From Saprospiraceae bacterium (lineage in GTDB: Bacteria; Bacteroidota; Bacteroidia; Bacteroidales; JAIPBB01): DNA of 18,529 bases. Location: contig JAIPBB010000074.1 of NCBI GenBank assembly GCA_021739805.1, positions 1-18,529 of the forward strand, read 5' to 3'. Both the position numbers and the translations under genes were made by a program. Shown here piece by piece: positions 6,358 through 15,707 of the stretch (position 1 is its first letter; the number at the start of each line of letters is the position of its first letter). The notes below the pieces were generated by a model. It made no database searches. It worked only from the letters and a program-made list of their open reading frames with translations, and was not told the origin of the DNA.

Positions 6358-7830
6358 TTATATTACTGATTTTTTGAATTTTGGCTTTTCAATTACATAA
6401 ACAATTACTAAATAAATGACAATGATTGCGCTATGAATTCCTAATCTTAAGGAAACGGTTTTTAAGTCAAGATATTCTGTGAAAAGAAACAGCAACACAG
6501 CCAAACCAATGTATCCGGTTATTTTATAATAATTATATTTTACAGGATAATATTTGCTGCCAAGAACAAAAGAGATTAGCATCATTCCGGCATAACAGAT
6601 TAGAGTTGCCCATGCTGAGCCTAAATAGCCAATTCGTGGAATCCAATAAATATTTAGAGCTATAGTGATTATTGCACCCAAAATGGCGATATAAGCTCCC
6701 AGCATGGTTTTATTTGTGAGTTTATACCATATTGAAAGATTATAAAAAACACCAAGGAAAAGATTTGCCAGCAATAATATTGGAATCACCTTCATGCCAA
6801 CCCGAAATTCAGGTCCAATAAAATGAATCACAATATCATCCATATACATCATTGTAACCAGGAAAATCAAGGATACAATAATTACAAAAAAGTTCATTAC
6901 ATGAGAATAAACTTCTTTTGCGTCTTTTGTTTTTGCCTGTGCAAAAAAGAATGGCTCGGCTGCATACCTATATGCCTGTATGAAAATTGTCATGATAATT
7001 GACACTTTATAACAAGCACCATAAATTCCCAATTGGCTCATTGCAACATTTTCGGGTAATAAATATTTCAATAGAACTCTGTCGAGGGTTTCATTAACAA
7101 TTCCTGCCATTCCAAGAACCATTAAAGGCAAAGCATAGATTAAAAGCTTTTTCCAAAGTTGAAAATCAAATTTTCCTTTAATGTCAAATATCTCAGGGAA
7201 AAGCAAGACAAGAGCAATTCCGCTTGCAAGAAGATTTGAAATGAAAATATATTTTACGTCTATTTCGCCATCAAAAACCAAATTAACAAATCCGGTTAAA
7301 ATATTGTTTTCTAGCAATAAGGGGCAAAGCACAATAAAAAACAGATTGAATCCAATATTTGCAGATATGTTTATAGATTTAATAAGAGCAAATCGCTTTG
7401 CTTTGTTTTCTGCTCTAAGCTTCGCAAAAGGAATGCTTGTAATTGCATCAAAGCCTAAAATCATCCCAAACCAAATTATATATTCATTGTTTTGGGGATG
7501 CTTGATAAGATTTGCAACATCCTGGGAAAAAACACTTGCCAGCAAAATAAAAATTATGGAAGTAATAAGAACTGAAATCAGCCCTGTGCTATAAACTTTG
7601 TTTTTGTCTTTCTCTAACTCTGAATAACGGAAAAAAGCAGTTTCCATTCCATACATCAAAATCACCAGAAGAAATGCAGTGTAAGCATACATTTCGGTAA
7701 CAACTCCGTAAGCATCTGTCGAAAGTTTGTATGTGTACAAAGGCACAAGAAAATAATTGAGCAATCTTCCAACGATGCTTGGTAAACCATAAATGGCTGT
7801 TTGTCCGGCTAGTTGTTTTATCTGATTCAA
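6358..7830 (-). CDS. Polysaccharide/oligosaccharide flippase (Wzx-like, MOP superfamily)
   Basis: A 490-residue polytopic inner-membrane protein with about 12-14 predicted helices (for example 11-31, 45-62, 81-103, 154-172, 193-212, 226-245, 310-330, 346-363, 376-395, 401-423, 436-452 and 464-480). The N-terminal G-Q-T-A-I-Y-G-L-P-S-I-V-G-R-L-L-N (9-25) and the positively charged loops are typical of lipid-linked oligosaccharide flippases. The family carries undecaprenyl-linked repeat units across the inner membrane for O-antigen, capsule or exopolysaccharide. The substrate cannot be inferred. The gene follows the nitroreductase by 47 bp and precedes dut; no glycosyltransferase is in the window, so it may serve a pathway encoded elsewhere, perhaps with the nucleotidyltransferase. 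Confidence 0.88.
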   Translation of the reverse strand: MNQIKQLAGQTAIYGLPSIVGRLLNYFLVPLYTYKLSTDAYGVVTEMYAYTAFLLVILMYGMETAFFRYSELEKDKNKVYSTGLISVLITSIIFILLASVFSQDVANLIKHPQNNEYIIWFGMILGFDAITSIPFAKLRAENKAKRFALIKSINISANIGFNLFFIVLCPLLLENNILTGFVNLVFDGEIDVKYIFISNLLASGIALVLLFPEIFDIKGKFDFQLWKKLLIYALPLMVLGMAGIVNETLDRVLLKYLLPENVAMSQLGIYGACYKVSIIMTIFIQAYRYAAEPFFFAQAKTKDAKEVYSHVMNFFVIIVSLIFLVTMMYMDDIVIHFIGPEFRVGMKVIPILLLANLFLGVFYNLSIWYKLTNKTMLGAYIAILGAIITIALNIYWIPRIGYLGSAWATLICYAGMMLISFVLGSKYYPVKYNYYKITGYIGLAVLLFLFTEYLDLKTVSLRLGIHSAIIVIYLVIVYVIEKPKFKKSVI

Positions 7831-7877
7831 AGTTTAATTTTGATATAATTGCTATAAAAAACAGTGATTCGTTGATT

Positions 7878-8438
7878 TTATTTTATAAAATTCTCTCCAA
7901 AAGTATTAAAATGAACAAAGCTTTCTAATTCTTTTCTTCCGGGTGCGGCTTTGTCAGGAACTAATGGCTGACCAACAGGCAGTGTAACAACAACTTCATA
8001 ATTTTCGGGAACTGATAATATTTCTTTGCACTTATCGTGATTGAACAGACCAACAATCACACTACCAAGTCCAATCTCATGAGATTTTAAGCTAATGTTT
8101 TGAATGGCACAACCCATGTCGAACATAAACCACTCACGATATTTAGTGCTTTCTTCTCCTTTTTTACAACCTGCAAGTCCCATTTTTGCAATTCCAACAA
8201 TTAATGCAGAACAAGCAAATGAGCATTTTCTTGCCGGATTATTTTCAGAATAAGTTTCAGTAATCTTTTCGATAATATCTTTGTCCCGAACAATAATAAA
8301 CTCCCAGCTTTGTGTATTTGACCATGATGGAGCCATTTGTGCTGCTTCCATTAGGGCTTTAATCTCATCATCTGTTACGTAATAATCAGTGAATTTTCTA
8401 ACTGACCTTCGCTTAATAATTGCTTCCTGAAGTTCCAT
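7878..8438 (-). CDS. Nitroreductase family FMN-dependent oxidoreductase
   Basis: A 186-residue protein of the nitroreductase fold. The N-terminal R-R-S-V-R-K-F (10-16) is the FMN phosphate-binding signature, P-S-W-S-N-T-Q-S-W-E-F (37-47) lines the flavin, and G-L-G-S-V-I-V-G-L-F (123-132) with L-P-V-G-Q-P (153-158) completes the binding site. Members reduce nitro compounds, quinones or flavins with NAD(P)H; the physiological substrate is unknown. It has five cysteines (72, 76, 91, 110, 137). C-S-F-A-C near 72-76 is a spaced pair, but not enough to propose a cluster, and no ferredoxin domain is present. The start codon lies six bases after the histidine kinase stop, so the two are probably co-transcribed. 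Confidence 0.9.
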   Translation of the reverse strand: MELQEAIIKRRSVRKFTDYYVTDDEIKALMEAAQMAPSWSNTQSWEFIIVRDKDIIEKITETYSENNPARKCSFACSALIVGIAKMGLAGCKKGEESTKYREWFMFDMGCAIQNISLKSHEIGLGSVIVGLFNHDKCKEILSVPENYEVVVTLPVGQPLVPDKAAPGRKELESFVHFNTFGENFIK

Positions 8439-8444
8439 ATTTTA

Positions 8445-11400
8445 TTATTTTAATTTTGGTAATGAAAAATAGAATGTTGTTCCTTTTCCAACTTCTGATT
8501 CAAACCATATTTTTCCGCCTGCTTCGTCAATAATATTTTTCACCATTGCCAGACCCAAGCCCATTCCACTTGATTTTGTGGTAAAATATGGTTGAAAAAT
8601 TATTTCCTTTTTGTCTTTTGGAATTCCTGCTCCATTATCAGCAACCGAAACTATATAAAATCCATTCTCATCTTTAATTTCTATTTCAATTTTGCCTTTT
8701 TTTGAATCACCAATTGCCTGTCGTGAGTTTTTCAACAAATTATTAAATACGCGTAAAAGTTGTTTTTTGTCAATATTAACATAATAAGGTCCTTGCTCAC
8801 TTTTATCAATAACTATTTGAAGATTATCAAAATCTCTGTAAAACTCAATTGCATTATTAATTTTTGTGAGAAGGTCAACTTTTTCATTTATTGAACGAGG
8901 CATTTTAGCAAAATCTGAAAATTCAGTGGCGATTGTTGAAAGAGAGTCTATTTGCTCTACAATTGTATTTGTAAACCGTTTAAGCCTGTCACCCCAATCA
9001 GGCACTTTATCAGCCCAGGCTTTTTCAAGATATTGTACACTAAGCTTCATTGGTGTTAGTGGGTTTTTAATTTCATGAGCCACCTGTTTTGCCATTTCAC
9101 GCCAGGCAATTTCTCTTTCCGAACGAGCCAATAACTCTGCACTTTTTTCAAGCTCATCAATCATTCTATTGTACTCATGTACCAGCTCTCCTATTTCATC
9201 ATGACTATTCCATTCAATTTTTTCATTAGTTTCATTAAGATTAATATGACGAATTTTTTCTTTAATAAGGGTTAATGGCCGAGAAATTACATTTGAAATT
9301 AATAACAACATAAAAACAGATATCACAATTAGAATTACATAAATATTAATAAATGCCACCATAAAAGATGATAACTCGCTTATTAATTCATGTTCTTTTG
9401 CAAAGTATGGCAGGTTCAAATAAGCCACTATTTTATTCTGATTATTTCGGAAAGGAATATACGCTGATAAATATTTCAATTCTCCAATATTTTCACGATG
9501 GATAAATAATGTTTTATTATTATTTACCAGTTCTGTATAAGCTTTTGAATTCATTTTATTTGAAATCAATTTTTCTTCAAAAAGCTCCGGTCTCGATGTT
9601 GCAAGAAGAGTTCCGTTGATGTCATACAAATTAATATCAGAGAAAAACACCTTAGAAAACTTAATTAAAATGTCTTTTACATAATCAATAATTTCAGGTG
9701 TAAAGGTATTAACATCTGAAAATTTATGTTCAACTTCAATTAATACCGAATGCATTTTTTCGCGTAAAATGTCTTCGTTTTTATTTTTATTCAGATTTTG
9801 AATATAATATAATGTTGTAATTCCGATAATTATAAATGAAAATAAAATCAGAAGTGTTATCAGCATCTGAAGTCTATTTTTAAAATTTAGCTTTATTATT
9901 TTAATTTTAACCGGAAAATTTATAATCAAATAAAGAATTAAAATAAACAAGGCAAAGAAAAACAACAAATAAGAAAAAGGAGCAATAATATCAAGATAGC
10001 TTTGGTTTTTCTTGCTAATAATAAGAACATTATCCTTGTTGACCCTATAAAAGAAATGACTAAATCCTCCTTCATCATAAAAGTAAGCAGTGTCATTTTG
10101 CTCCATATTATTACCAAGCTTTACCCTGTAGAGAAACTTACCGTAATTGCTAATTAAATCCCCCTTTTCAAATCTTGCGTAGGAGTAATTTTTTAAGCCT
10201 TTATTAAGTTTTATCGAACCATCAATCAGTAATTCAGGATATCCAAGGTCTTTAGGTATATATTTTGAGTTTAGCTCAAGAATAAAATTTAGTGGTGTTT
10301 TTACGCCATTTGAATTTCTTTCAAATTTTAATATTGCGATATAGTTATTTTCCCATGAATTATCGTCAAGGTAGAATAAATTTTTACTAAAAGTCATTTT
10401 ACCAATATCACGGATTATTCGTTCAAAGAACTCATGGCAGTTTGTTTTTATATAATTTGGCTTTATCAACAAACTATCGACATTTGAGCAAATAGTAACC
10501 GTAAATTTGTATTTTTTCCAATATTCATTAAAATAGCTTTGTAAAACATAGTCAATAATTTCATTTTCTTCAATAGTATCTTTTTGTATTAAACTATTTA
10601 AGTATTCATCCTTATAAATTTTGTTTTCAATGTTTTTGAATAGAAATTCGGCAACCGGATCCTGTTGAACGGCAAGATTAATTGCATAAAGTTTTCTTTT
10701 TTCTTTTTCTTTATAATTATTGCTGTTATACAATAGGAATGTCGCTAATAATGAGAATAAAATAAGAAAAAATAATATTCCTGAAAAGGATAAAAGTGTT
10801 GAAAACCGCCTTTTAAAAAACCATAATGATATGCAAAAAACAAAAAGAAAAATCAAATAAACCAACAAACAATCCTCTGACTTAAAATAAACCAGCCAGG
10901 AAACTGATAATAGAAAAGCAACAACAATCAGGTATTGCTTAAAACTTTTACAAAGCTTATAAACTCTTTCGAACAGTTTCAAAGAAATTAAAAAATATGA
11001 AATGATTAGTGTTGAGATAATGATGTACCCAATTACACTATAAATCGAAATATTTAAAATATTGCTTAAATCCAGTGAGATACTCGAGTTTAATATCAAG
11101 CCTTTGATAATATTGATGAGTATTTTATAAAAGATGCAAATGTGAATAACTAGTGTAATTAAGGCGAAATATTTTCTATATAACTTCTTCTCCAAAGTTT
11201 CTCTTGATAAATCCAAATCTTTAAATACAACAACTGCTATGATTAATAGTACAATTGAATTTATTAAAAGATCCCCCAAGGAGGTTAAAAACCATGATGT
11301 TGCATATTTTGCTGATGAAAAGATTTCAGAGTTATATAGTATCGTAGGGATTTTAAAGTAAAAAATTGCTGCTCGAACCAATAATAAATCAAAAGTAAAA

Positions 11401-12140
11401 GTAATTACAAAAAATAACGGTTTGTTTTTTAATGGATTAAGTCGTTTATGACTATGATATAAAAATGCCACAAAAAATAGAAAAGCTAACAAATATAGGA
11501 CAAATATTGAAAAAATTCTCAACTCATTACTTTCATAAACTTTAGGAAAGTTAAGCGAAAGAAGGAATTTTCCATTAGCCGAGTGAATCTGATATGTTTC
11601 TTGCTTTAACGATATTTCAGTATTGGCAGCTAATTTAAAGTCTTTTTGAAATTCATTTATAAGATAATCGTTCTGATAAGGATAAATACTTTTTAATAGA
11701 ACTGCTCCAAATATTGTATAGTTTTCAATTTTTTTAGTTTTTAGATAAAACCAACCATTTTCCAAAAATTTAATGGTTTCATTAGTTTGAAGTAAGTCGC
11801 TAATATTATAAACAGGAACAGAATTATCCGACCAGTATTTCAAAGTATCATTTGAATAAACCAAAATAATAATTCCATCTTGGTCATAACTGAAGTTTTG
11901 TTTTATTAAATCAAAATGTGGATTTTTTTTATTCTCTTTTAAAACAGTTTCAAAATCGTAAAAACTTCTTTCAAGAATTTTATCTTTTTTTAATAATTGC
12001 TTCTCAAAATTTGAAGAAATTCTTTTTAAATGTTTTTCAGATGTTGATAATTCAGTAATGAAATTTGCGACAAAAACAAAAATCAATGACAGAATTAAAA
12101 ACAATATTATTTTATTTTTAAAAATCTTAAAAATGTTCAT
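8445..12140 (-). CDS. Large multi-pass sensor histidine kinase (NtrY-like core)
   Basis: A 1231-residue kinase. The C-terminus is standard: HAMP (about 950-1003), HisKA with V-A-H-E-I-K-N-P-L-T-P (phospho-acceptor His1022), N-box N-N-L-L-K-N-S-R-Q-A-I (1133-1143), G1 D-N-G-A-G-I (1168-1173), F-box (1182-1187) and G2 G-M-G-L-G-L (1192-1197). The H-box resembles NtrY-type kinases. The N-terminal 950 residues are unusual. One membrane helix (10-28) is followed by an extracytoplasmic region (30-205), a block of about eight helices (208-471), a second extracytoplasmic region (475-712), two helices (716-742, 757-780), a third extracytoplasmic region (781-925) and a final helix (926-950). This gives 12 helices and a consistent cytoplasmic kinase. 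No response regulator is encoded in the window. The upstream gap is 285 bp, so it may have its own promoter. Confidence 0.92.
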   Translation of the reverse strand: MNIFKIFKNKIILFLILSLIFVFVANFITELSTSEKHLKRISSNFEKQLLKKDKILERSFYDFETVLKENKKNPHFDLIKQNFSYDQDGIIILVYSNDTLKYWSDNSVPVYNISDLLQTNETIKFLENGWFYLKTKKIENYTIFGAVLLKSIYPYQNDYLINEFQKDFKLAANTEISLKQETYQIHSANGKFLLSLNFPKVYESNELRIFSIFVLYLLAFLFFVAFLYHSHKRLNPLKNKPLFFVITFTFDLLLVRAAIFYFKIPTILYNSEIFSSAKYATSWFLTSLGDLLINSIVLLIIAVVVFKDLDLSRETLEKKLYRKYFALITLVIHICIFYKILINIIKGLILNSSISLDLSNILNISIYSVIGYIIISTLIISYFLISLKLFERVYKLCKSFKQYLIVVAFLLSVSWLVYFKSEDCLLVYLIFLFVFCISLWFFKRRFSTLLSFSGILFFLILFSLLATFLLYNSNNYKEKEKRKLYAINLAVQQDPVAEFLFKNIENKIYKDEYLNSLIQKDTIEENEIIDYVLQSYFNEYWKKYKFTVTICSNVDSLLIKPNYIKTNCHEFFERIIRDIGKMTFSKNLFYLDDNSWENNYIAILKFERNSNGVKTPLNFILELNSKYIPKDLGYPELLIDGSIKLNKGLKNYSYARFEKGDLISNYGKFLYRVKLGNNMEQNDTAYFYDEGGFSHFFYRVNKDNVLIISKKNQSYLDIIAPFSYLLFFFALFILILYLIINFPVKIKIIKLNFKNRLQMLITLLILFSFIIIGITTLYYIQNLNKNKNEDILREKMHSVLIEVEHKFSDVNTFTPEIIDYVKDILIKFSKVFFSDINLYDINGTLLATSRPELFEEKLISNKMNSKAYTELVNNNKTLFIHRENIGELKYLSAYIPFRNNQNKIVAYLNLPYFAKEHELISELSSFMVAFINIYVILIVISVFMLLLISNVISRPLTLIKEKIRHINLNETNEKIEWNSHDEIGELVHEYNRMIDELEKSAELLARSEREIAWREMAKQVAHEIKNPLTPMKLSVQYLEKAWADKVPDWGDRLKRFTNTIVEQIDSLSTIATEFSDFAKMPRSINEKVDLLTKINNAIEFYRDFDNLQIVIDKSEQGPYYVNIDKKQLLRVFNNLLKNSRQAIGDSKKGKIEIEIKDENGFYIVSVADNGAGIPKDKKEIIFQPYFTTKSSGMGLGLAMVKNIIDEAGGKIWFESEVGKGTTFYFSLPKLK

Positions 12141-12425
12141 TTTTCAATTTTTGTGTTTCCGTAAAAATAATGGAAATTTTTTGTTTTTATATTAGAATTG
12201 ATTTAGGAATTTTTTAGCCACTCACACATTAATCTTATTTCATTTGTCGTTGTATGTTAATTCCAACATATTTTATTTTTACGCATACCAACTAGAATAA
12301 AACCCTATGTTCCTGTTTTTGTGCGCTTTAGATGTTTAATTCAAATTAGGCTTTCTGGCTAATTATTTTTAATTTTTAATATTAGAATACTATAAGAAGG
12401 GTTGAATTGTTTTTAAGCTCTTAAA
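12141..12425. other. 285-bp intergenic region between methyltransferase and kinase
   Basis: The region is AT-rich. It has a short inverted repeat, TATGTT (12253-12258) and AACATA (12265-12270), but no T-run follows it on the minus strand. I found no exact TAnnTTTG on the minus strand, no credible small reading frame and no RNA gene. It probably holds the methyltransferase transcript end and a kinase promoter I cannot pinpoint. Confidence 0.4.
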
Positions 12426-13316
12426 TTAAATATTCTGGTTTTTCACCATATAAATTAAGCTTGAATAGTTGTTTTTATTTCTTTTTGCATAAAAATTTGA
12501 TTTTAGTCCATTTTTTATAGCCTTCAAATATTTTATTGAACCCGATAAATATTTTTCACTTAAAAGGCAAATATAAAATGAGTCAAATTTCATTGGGATG
12601 ATTTTGGAAACTCTAAAATTATTTCTTTCCAATAATTTCTTTGTTGCTTTTTGAGTAAAATGATATAAATGCCGAGGTACATCATAAGCGGCCCAATATT
12701 CCTTATAATGTTTTGCGTCCCATGAATCCGGATTTGGAATTGCAATAAAAATTACTCCATTTGGTTTTAATAGTCTTTTAAGTTCCTTTATTCTTTCATT
12801 CAATAATGGAACATGTTCGAGAACATGCCACATCATTATCACATCAAAACTTTCATCTGGAAAATCCTTTAACTCTTCTTCCCCATTAATGTTTAATTCA
12901 TAATTTTCTATTGCAAAATTTCTGGCTTTTTCATTTGGTTCAATTCCGTATGTGTCCCAATTTTTTTGTTTAAAATAATTTAATAATTCACCGGTAGCAC
13001 AACCAATATCCAGAATTTTATTCCCATTAGCTTCTTTTGAAATAAGTTTGTATTTGCTTTTTATTTTTCTTTTTCTAACAAACTCATAAATATTATTAAG
13101 AACTGATTTTTTCTCTGTTGTATGAGACACATAGTCTTCCGATTCGTAATATTTTCCTATAATATTTTCTTCAGGTCTTGGATTTGTGAAAATAAAACCA
13201 CAATTGTCACACTCAACTAAATCGAATTTTTCCTTCGACAAAAACCAATCAGTACAACTCAAATAGTTGTTAAATTTTTCGCTTTCACAAACAAAACATT
13301 TGCTAATTTCTTCCAT
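12426..13316 (-). CDS. Class I SAM-dependent methyltransferase with N-terminal Zn-type cysteines
   Basis: The 296-residue protein opens with two Cys pairs, C-F-V-C (7-10) and C-D-N-C (36-39), which look like a small zinc-binding lobe, followed by F-T-N-P-R-P (43-48). The Rossmann methyltransferase domain (about 95-240) shows motif I I-L-D-I-G-C-A-T-G (101-109), an acidic ribose-binding position near Glu126 (G-I-E-P), and motif IV-like D-V-I-M-M-W-H-V-L-E-H-V (158-169), then I-P-N-P-D-S (193-198). This is a Methyltransf_11/23 type. The zinc-lobed relatives often act in sugar or natural product C-methylation, but the substrate here is not deducible. It starts 21 bp after mnmG, so it is probably the last gene of that operon. 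Confidence 0.85.
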   Translation of the reverse strand: MEEISKCFVCESEKFNNYLSCTDWFLSKEKFDLVECDNCGFIFTNPRPEENIIGKYYESEDYVSHTTEKKSVLNNIYEFVRKRKIKSKYKLISKEANGNKILDIGCATGELLNYFKQKNWDTYGIEPNEKARNFAIENYELNINGEEELKDFPDESFDVIMMWHVLEHVPLLNERIKELKRLLKPNGVIFIAIPNPDSWDAKHYKEYWAAYDVPRHLYHFTQKATKKLLERNNFRVSKIIPMKFDSFYICLLSEKYLSGSIKYLKAIKNGLKSNFYAKRNKNNYSSLIYMVKNQNI

Positions 13317-13337
13317 TTATAAAAAGTAATTTTTTTA

Positions 13338-15209
13338 TTAATTCCCCAAATATACCATTAATACGGCAATATCCGAAGGTGATACTCCACTAATTCTTGA
13401 AGCTTGACCAACCGTTTTTGGCTTTATTTTAACTAATTTCTCTCTTGCTTCAAAAGAAAGAGATTTTAGTTTTTGATAATCAAAATCATCTTTTAAAGGA
13501 ATGGTTTCAATTTTTAAAAGCCTATTTGCTATATCCTGTTCTTTGTTTATATAACCAGCATATTTGATTAAAATTTCTGCCTCTTCTACAGATTCCTTAT
13601 CAAATTCTCCAAGTGAATTTATAAATTCTTTAAACTTTTCTGAATTATTAATTACTTCATAAATACTAACCTGGGGTCGCAAGAGAATGCTTGAAAATCT
13701 TTGCTTTTGCTTAATACTATTTGAATTGATAGAATCAAGATATAAATTAATTTCATCAACTTCGGCACTAGTATTTTCGGAAAATTTTATAATACTATTT
13801 ATTTTATTTCGCTTTTCGTCAACCCTATCCATTCTGTCTTTTGATGCCAATCCAATTTCATATCCCAAAGGCGTCAACCGTAAATCAGCATTATCCTGTC
13901 GTAGTAAAATCCTGTATTCTGCCCTTGATGTAAACATTCTGTAAGGCTCATCCACGCCTTTTGTTATTAAATCATCAATTAAAACACCTATATAAGCATC
14001 AGACCTTTTAAGAATAAATTCTTTTTTCCCGACAAGTTTTAAATGTGCATTAATCCCTGCCATCAGTCCTTGAGCCGCTGCTTCTTCATATCCAGTGGTT
14101 CCGTTTATTTGTCCTGCAAAGTATAAGTTTTCAACTTTCTTTGTTTCTAAAGTGTAATTAAGTTGAATTGGCGGAAAATAATCATATTCTATAGCATATC
14201 CCGGCTTGAAAATTTTTGCGTCTTTAAAACCTTCAATTTTTTTTAATGCTTTGTATTGTACATCTTCTGGTAAAGATGAAGAAAAACCATTAACATACAT
14301 TTCGATAGAATTCCAACCTTCCGGCTCTATAAAAAGTTGATGGCTGTTCTTATCTGAAAATCGCTCAATTTTATCTTCTATTGAAGGGCAATATCTTGGT
14401 CCAACACCTTGAATCCTTCCCTTAAACATTGGAGATTTGTCAAATCCAGTTCTAAGAATATCATGCACTTCATCGCTGGTATAAGCTAGGTAGCAACTTC
14501 TCTGAGTCGTTAAAGTTTCAGTATTTGTAAAGGTGAATTTTTCCGGGTTCTCATCACCTTTTTGTTCAATTAGTTTTGAATAATCAATGCTTCTTCCATC
14601 AACTCTTACGGGTGTTCCGGTTTTCATGCGGTCAGCATCAAAGCCCATTTCCTGTAACTTTTCGGTTAAGCCTTTCGATGCCCTCTCTCCTATTCTGCCA
14701 CCAGCAATTTGTTTTTCTCCTATATGAATTTTACCATTTAAAAATGTTCCGTTTGTTAATATAACGGCTTTTGCTTTGATTTTAATTCCAAGTGCTGTAA
14801 TAACACCATTTATTTTATTACCATCATTCAGTAAAGAAACAACAGTTTCTTCCCAAAAATCCAAATTCTTAATTCCTTCTAATGTTCTTCTCCACTCAAG
14901 AGAAAACATCACTCTGTCACTTTGAGCTCTTGGGCTCCACATGGCTGGTCCTTTTGAACGATTAAGCATTCTGAATTGAATCATGGTTTTATCAGTTACA
15001 ATGCCTGAATACCCACCAAGGGCATCAATTTCCCGAACTATTTGCCCTTTTGCTATTCCACCCATAGCAGGATTGCACGACATTTGAGCAATATTGTTCA
15101 AACTCATTGTAATCAATAGAACCGATGAGCCAAGATTTGCTGCCGCCGCTGCTGCTTCACAACCCGCATGACCACCTCCAACAACTATTATATCGTAATT
15201 TTTTAGCAT
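13338..15209 (-). CDS. mnmG: tRNA uridine-5-carboxymethylaminomethyl synthesis protein MnmG (GidA)
   Basis: With MnmE, MnmG installs the (carboxymethyl)aminomethyl group at C5 of wobble U34 in several tRNAs, using FAD, a glycine or ammonium donor and methylene-tetrahydrofolate. Visible signatures are the FAD dinucleotide loop [10 protein letters not shown] (11-20), [12 protein letters not shown] (44-55), [11 protein letters not shown] (154-164), [12 protein letters not shown] (270-281, containing the conserved Cys274) and [18 protein letters not shown] near 365. The C-terminus has the MnmE/tRNA-interacting helical domain with [11 protein letters not shown]. At 623 residues it is full length. 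The ATG at 15209 is the family start. The bases immediately upstream are a perfect parS-like palindrome instead of a ribosome-binding site. Confidence 0.97.
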   Translation of the reverse strand: MLKNYDIIVVGGGHAGCEAAAAAANLGSSVLLITMSLNNIAQMSCNPAMGGIAKGQIVREIDALGGYSGIVTDKTMIQFRMLNRSKGPAMWSPRAQSDRVMFSLEWRRTLEGIKNLDFWEETVVSLLNDGNKINGVITALGIKIKAKAVILTNGTFLNGKIHIGEKQIAGGRIGERASKGLTEKLQEMGFDADRMKTGTPVRVDGRSIDYSKLIEQKGDENPEKFTFTNTETLTTQRSCYLAYTSDEVHDILRTGFDKSPMFKGRIQGVGPRYCPSIEDKIERFSDKNSHQLFIEPEGWNSIEMYVNGFSSSLPEDVQYKALKKIEGFKDAKIFKPGYAIEYDYFPPIQLNYTLETKKVENLYFAGQINGTTGYEEAAAQGLMAGINAHLKLVGKKEFILKRSDAYIGVLIDDLITKGVDEPYRMFTSRAEYRILLRQDNADLRLTPLGYEIGLASKDRMDRVDEKRNKINSIIKFSENTSAEVDEINLYLDSINSNSIKQKQRFSSILLRPQVSIYEVINNSEKFKEFINSLGEFDKESVEEAEILIKYAGYINKEQDIANRLLKIETIPLKDDFDYQKLKSLSFEAREKLVKIKPKTVGQASRISGVSPSDIAVLMVYLGN

Positions 15210-15212
15210 TTT

Positions 15213-15232
15213 TTTGTTTCACGTGAAACAAA
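15213..15232. promoter_or_regulatory. parS-like ParB-binding palindrome
   Basis: TGTTTCACGTGAAACA at 15215-15230 is a perfect palindrome that matches the conserved chromosomal parS sequence (TGTTNCACGTGAAACA) recognised by ParB/Spo0J. The symmetry extends two further bases on each side, to 20 bp. It lies in the 27-bp gap between ybeY and mnmG, three bases before the mnmG ATG. In RNA the arms would pair, so it could also act on mnmG translation. No second copy was seen in the window. Confidence 0.85.
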
Positions 15233-15236
15233 CCTT

Positions 15237-15698
15237 CTATTTGGTTGTTTTCCTGTTTTTTGAATCTAATTTGGAGAGCAAAGATAGATATTTATCCTCA
15301 ATTCTTCTCATATTGAGTTTTTCCTTTTCGGTTTTGTCTTTATACCCACAAAGATGCAGCAAGCCATGAATTATTAATCTATTAATTTCTTCATCTCTTC
15401 TTATTCTTAATGATTTGGCATTTTCTTTTGCTCTATCTTCACTTAAAAACACATCTCCTTGAATTTTACCTTTTGTTTCGGAATAATTAAAAGTAATAAC
15501 ATCTGTTAATGTGTTATGATTAAGATATGTTTTATTTAAATTATAAAGATAGTTATCGCTACAAATAATAATGTTCAAAGCATCAATCGTTTTATTTTCA
15601 TCAAAACATATTGATGCTAAAACCCTACGAATTAAAGTTTTCCCTTTTATTATATACGAAGATTCCTCATTGAAAAAGAATATATTAGGAGGAGCCAT
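15237..15698 (-). CDS. ybeY: Endoribonuclease YbeY (16S rRNA maturation and quality control)
   Basis: YbeY is a single-strand-specific metallo-endoribonuclease needed for 16S rRNA 3'-end maturation and 70S quality control. The signature is H-G-L-L-H-L-C-G-Y-K-D (111-121). His111 and His115 are the first two zinc ligands, and the third position, His in E. coli, is Asp121 here, as I recall for Bacteroidota homologues. The preceding T-D-V-I-T-F-N-Y (65-72) and G-D-V-F-L-S (81-86) strands are conserved. At 153 residues the length is normal. The ATG at 15698 follows the ATPase stop by nine bases, preceded by a purine-poor leader, so translation is probably coupled. The C-terminus ends in a short basic Lys/Arg tail. 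Confidence 0.94.
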   Translation of the reverse strand: MAPPNIFFFNEESSYIIKGKTLIRRVLASICFDENKTIDALNIIICSDNYLYNLNKTYLNHNTLTDVITFNYSETKGKIQGDVFLSEDRAKENAKSLRIRRDEEINRLIIHGLLHLCGYKDKTEKEKLNMRRIEDKYLSLLSKLDSKNRKTTK

Positions 15699-15707
15699 TT
15701 GTTAATG

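Noticed and set aside
12253..12270. TATGTT/AACATA hairpin as terminator of the methyltransferase operon
   Set aside because: Only 6 bp, no GC and no T-run on the minus strand.
15279..15286. TATCTTTG on the minus strand inside the end of ybeY as an mnmG promoter
   Set aside because: It matches the -7 consensus but encodes ordinary ybeY codons (Leu-Ser-Leu), and the only upstream TTG is about 12 bp away, too close for -33.
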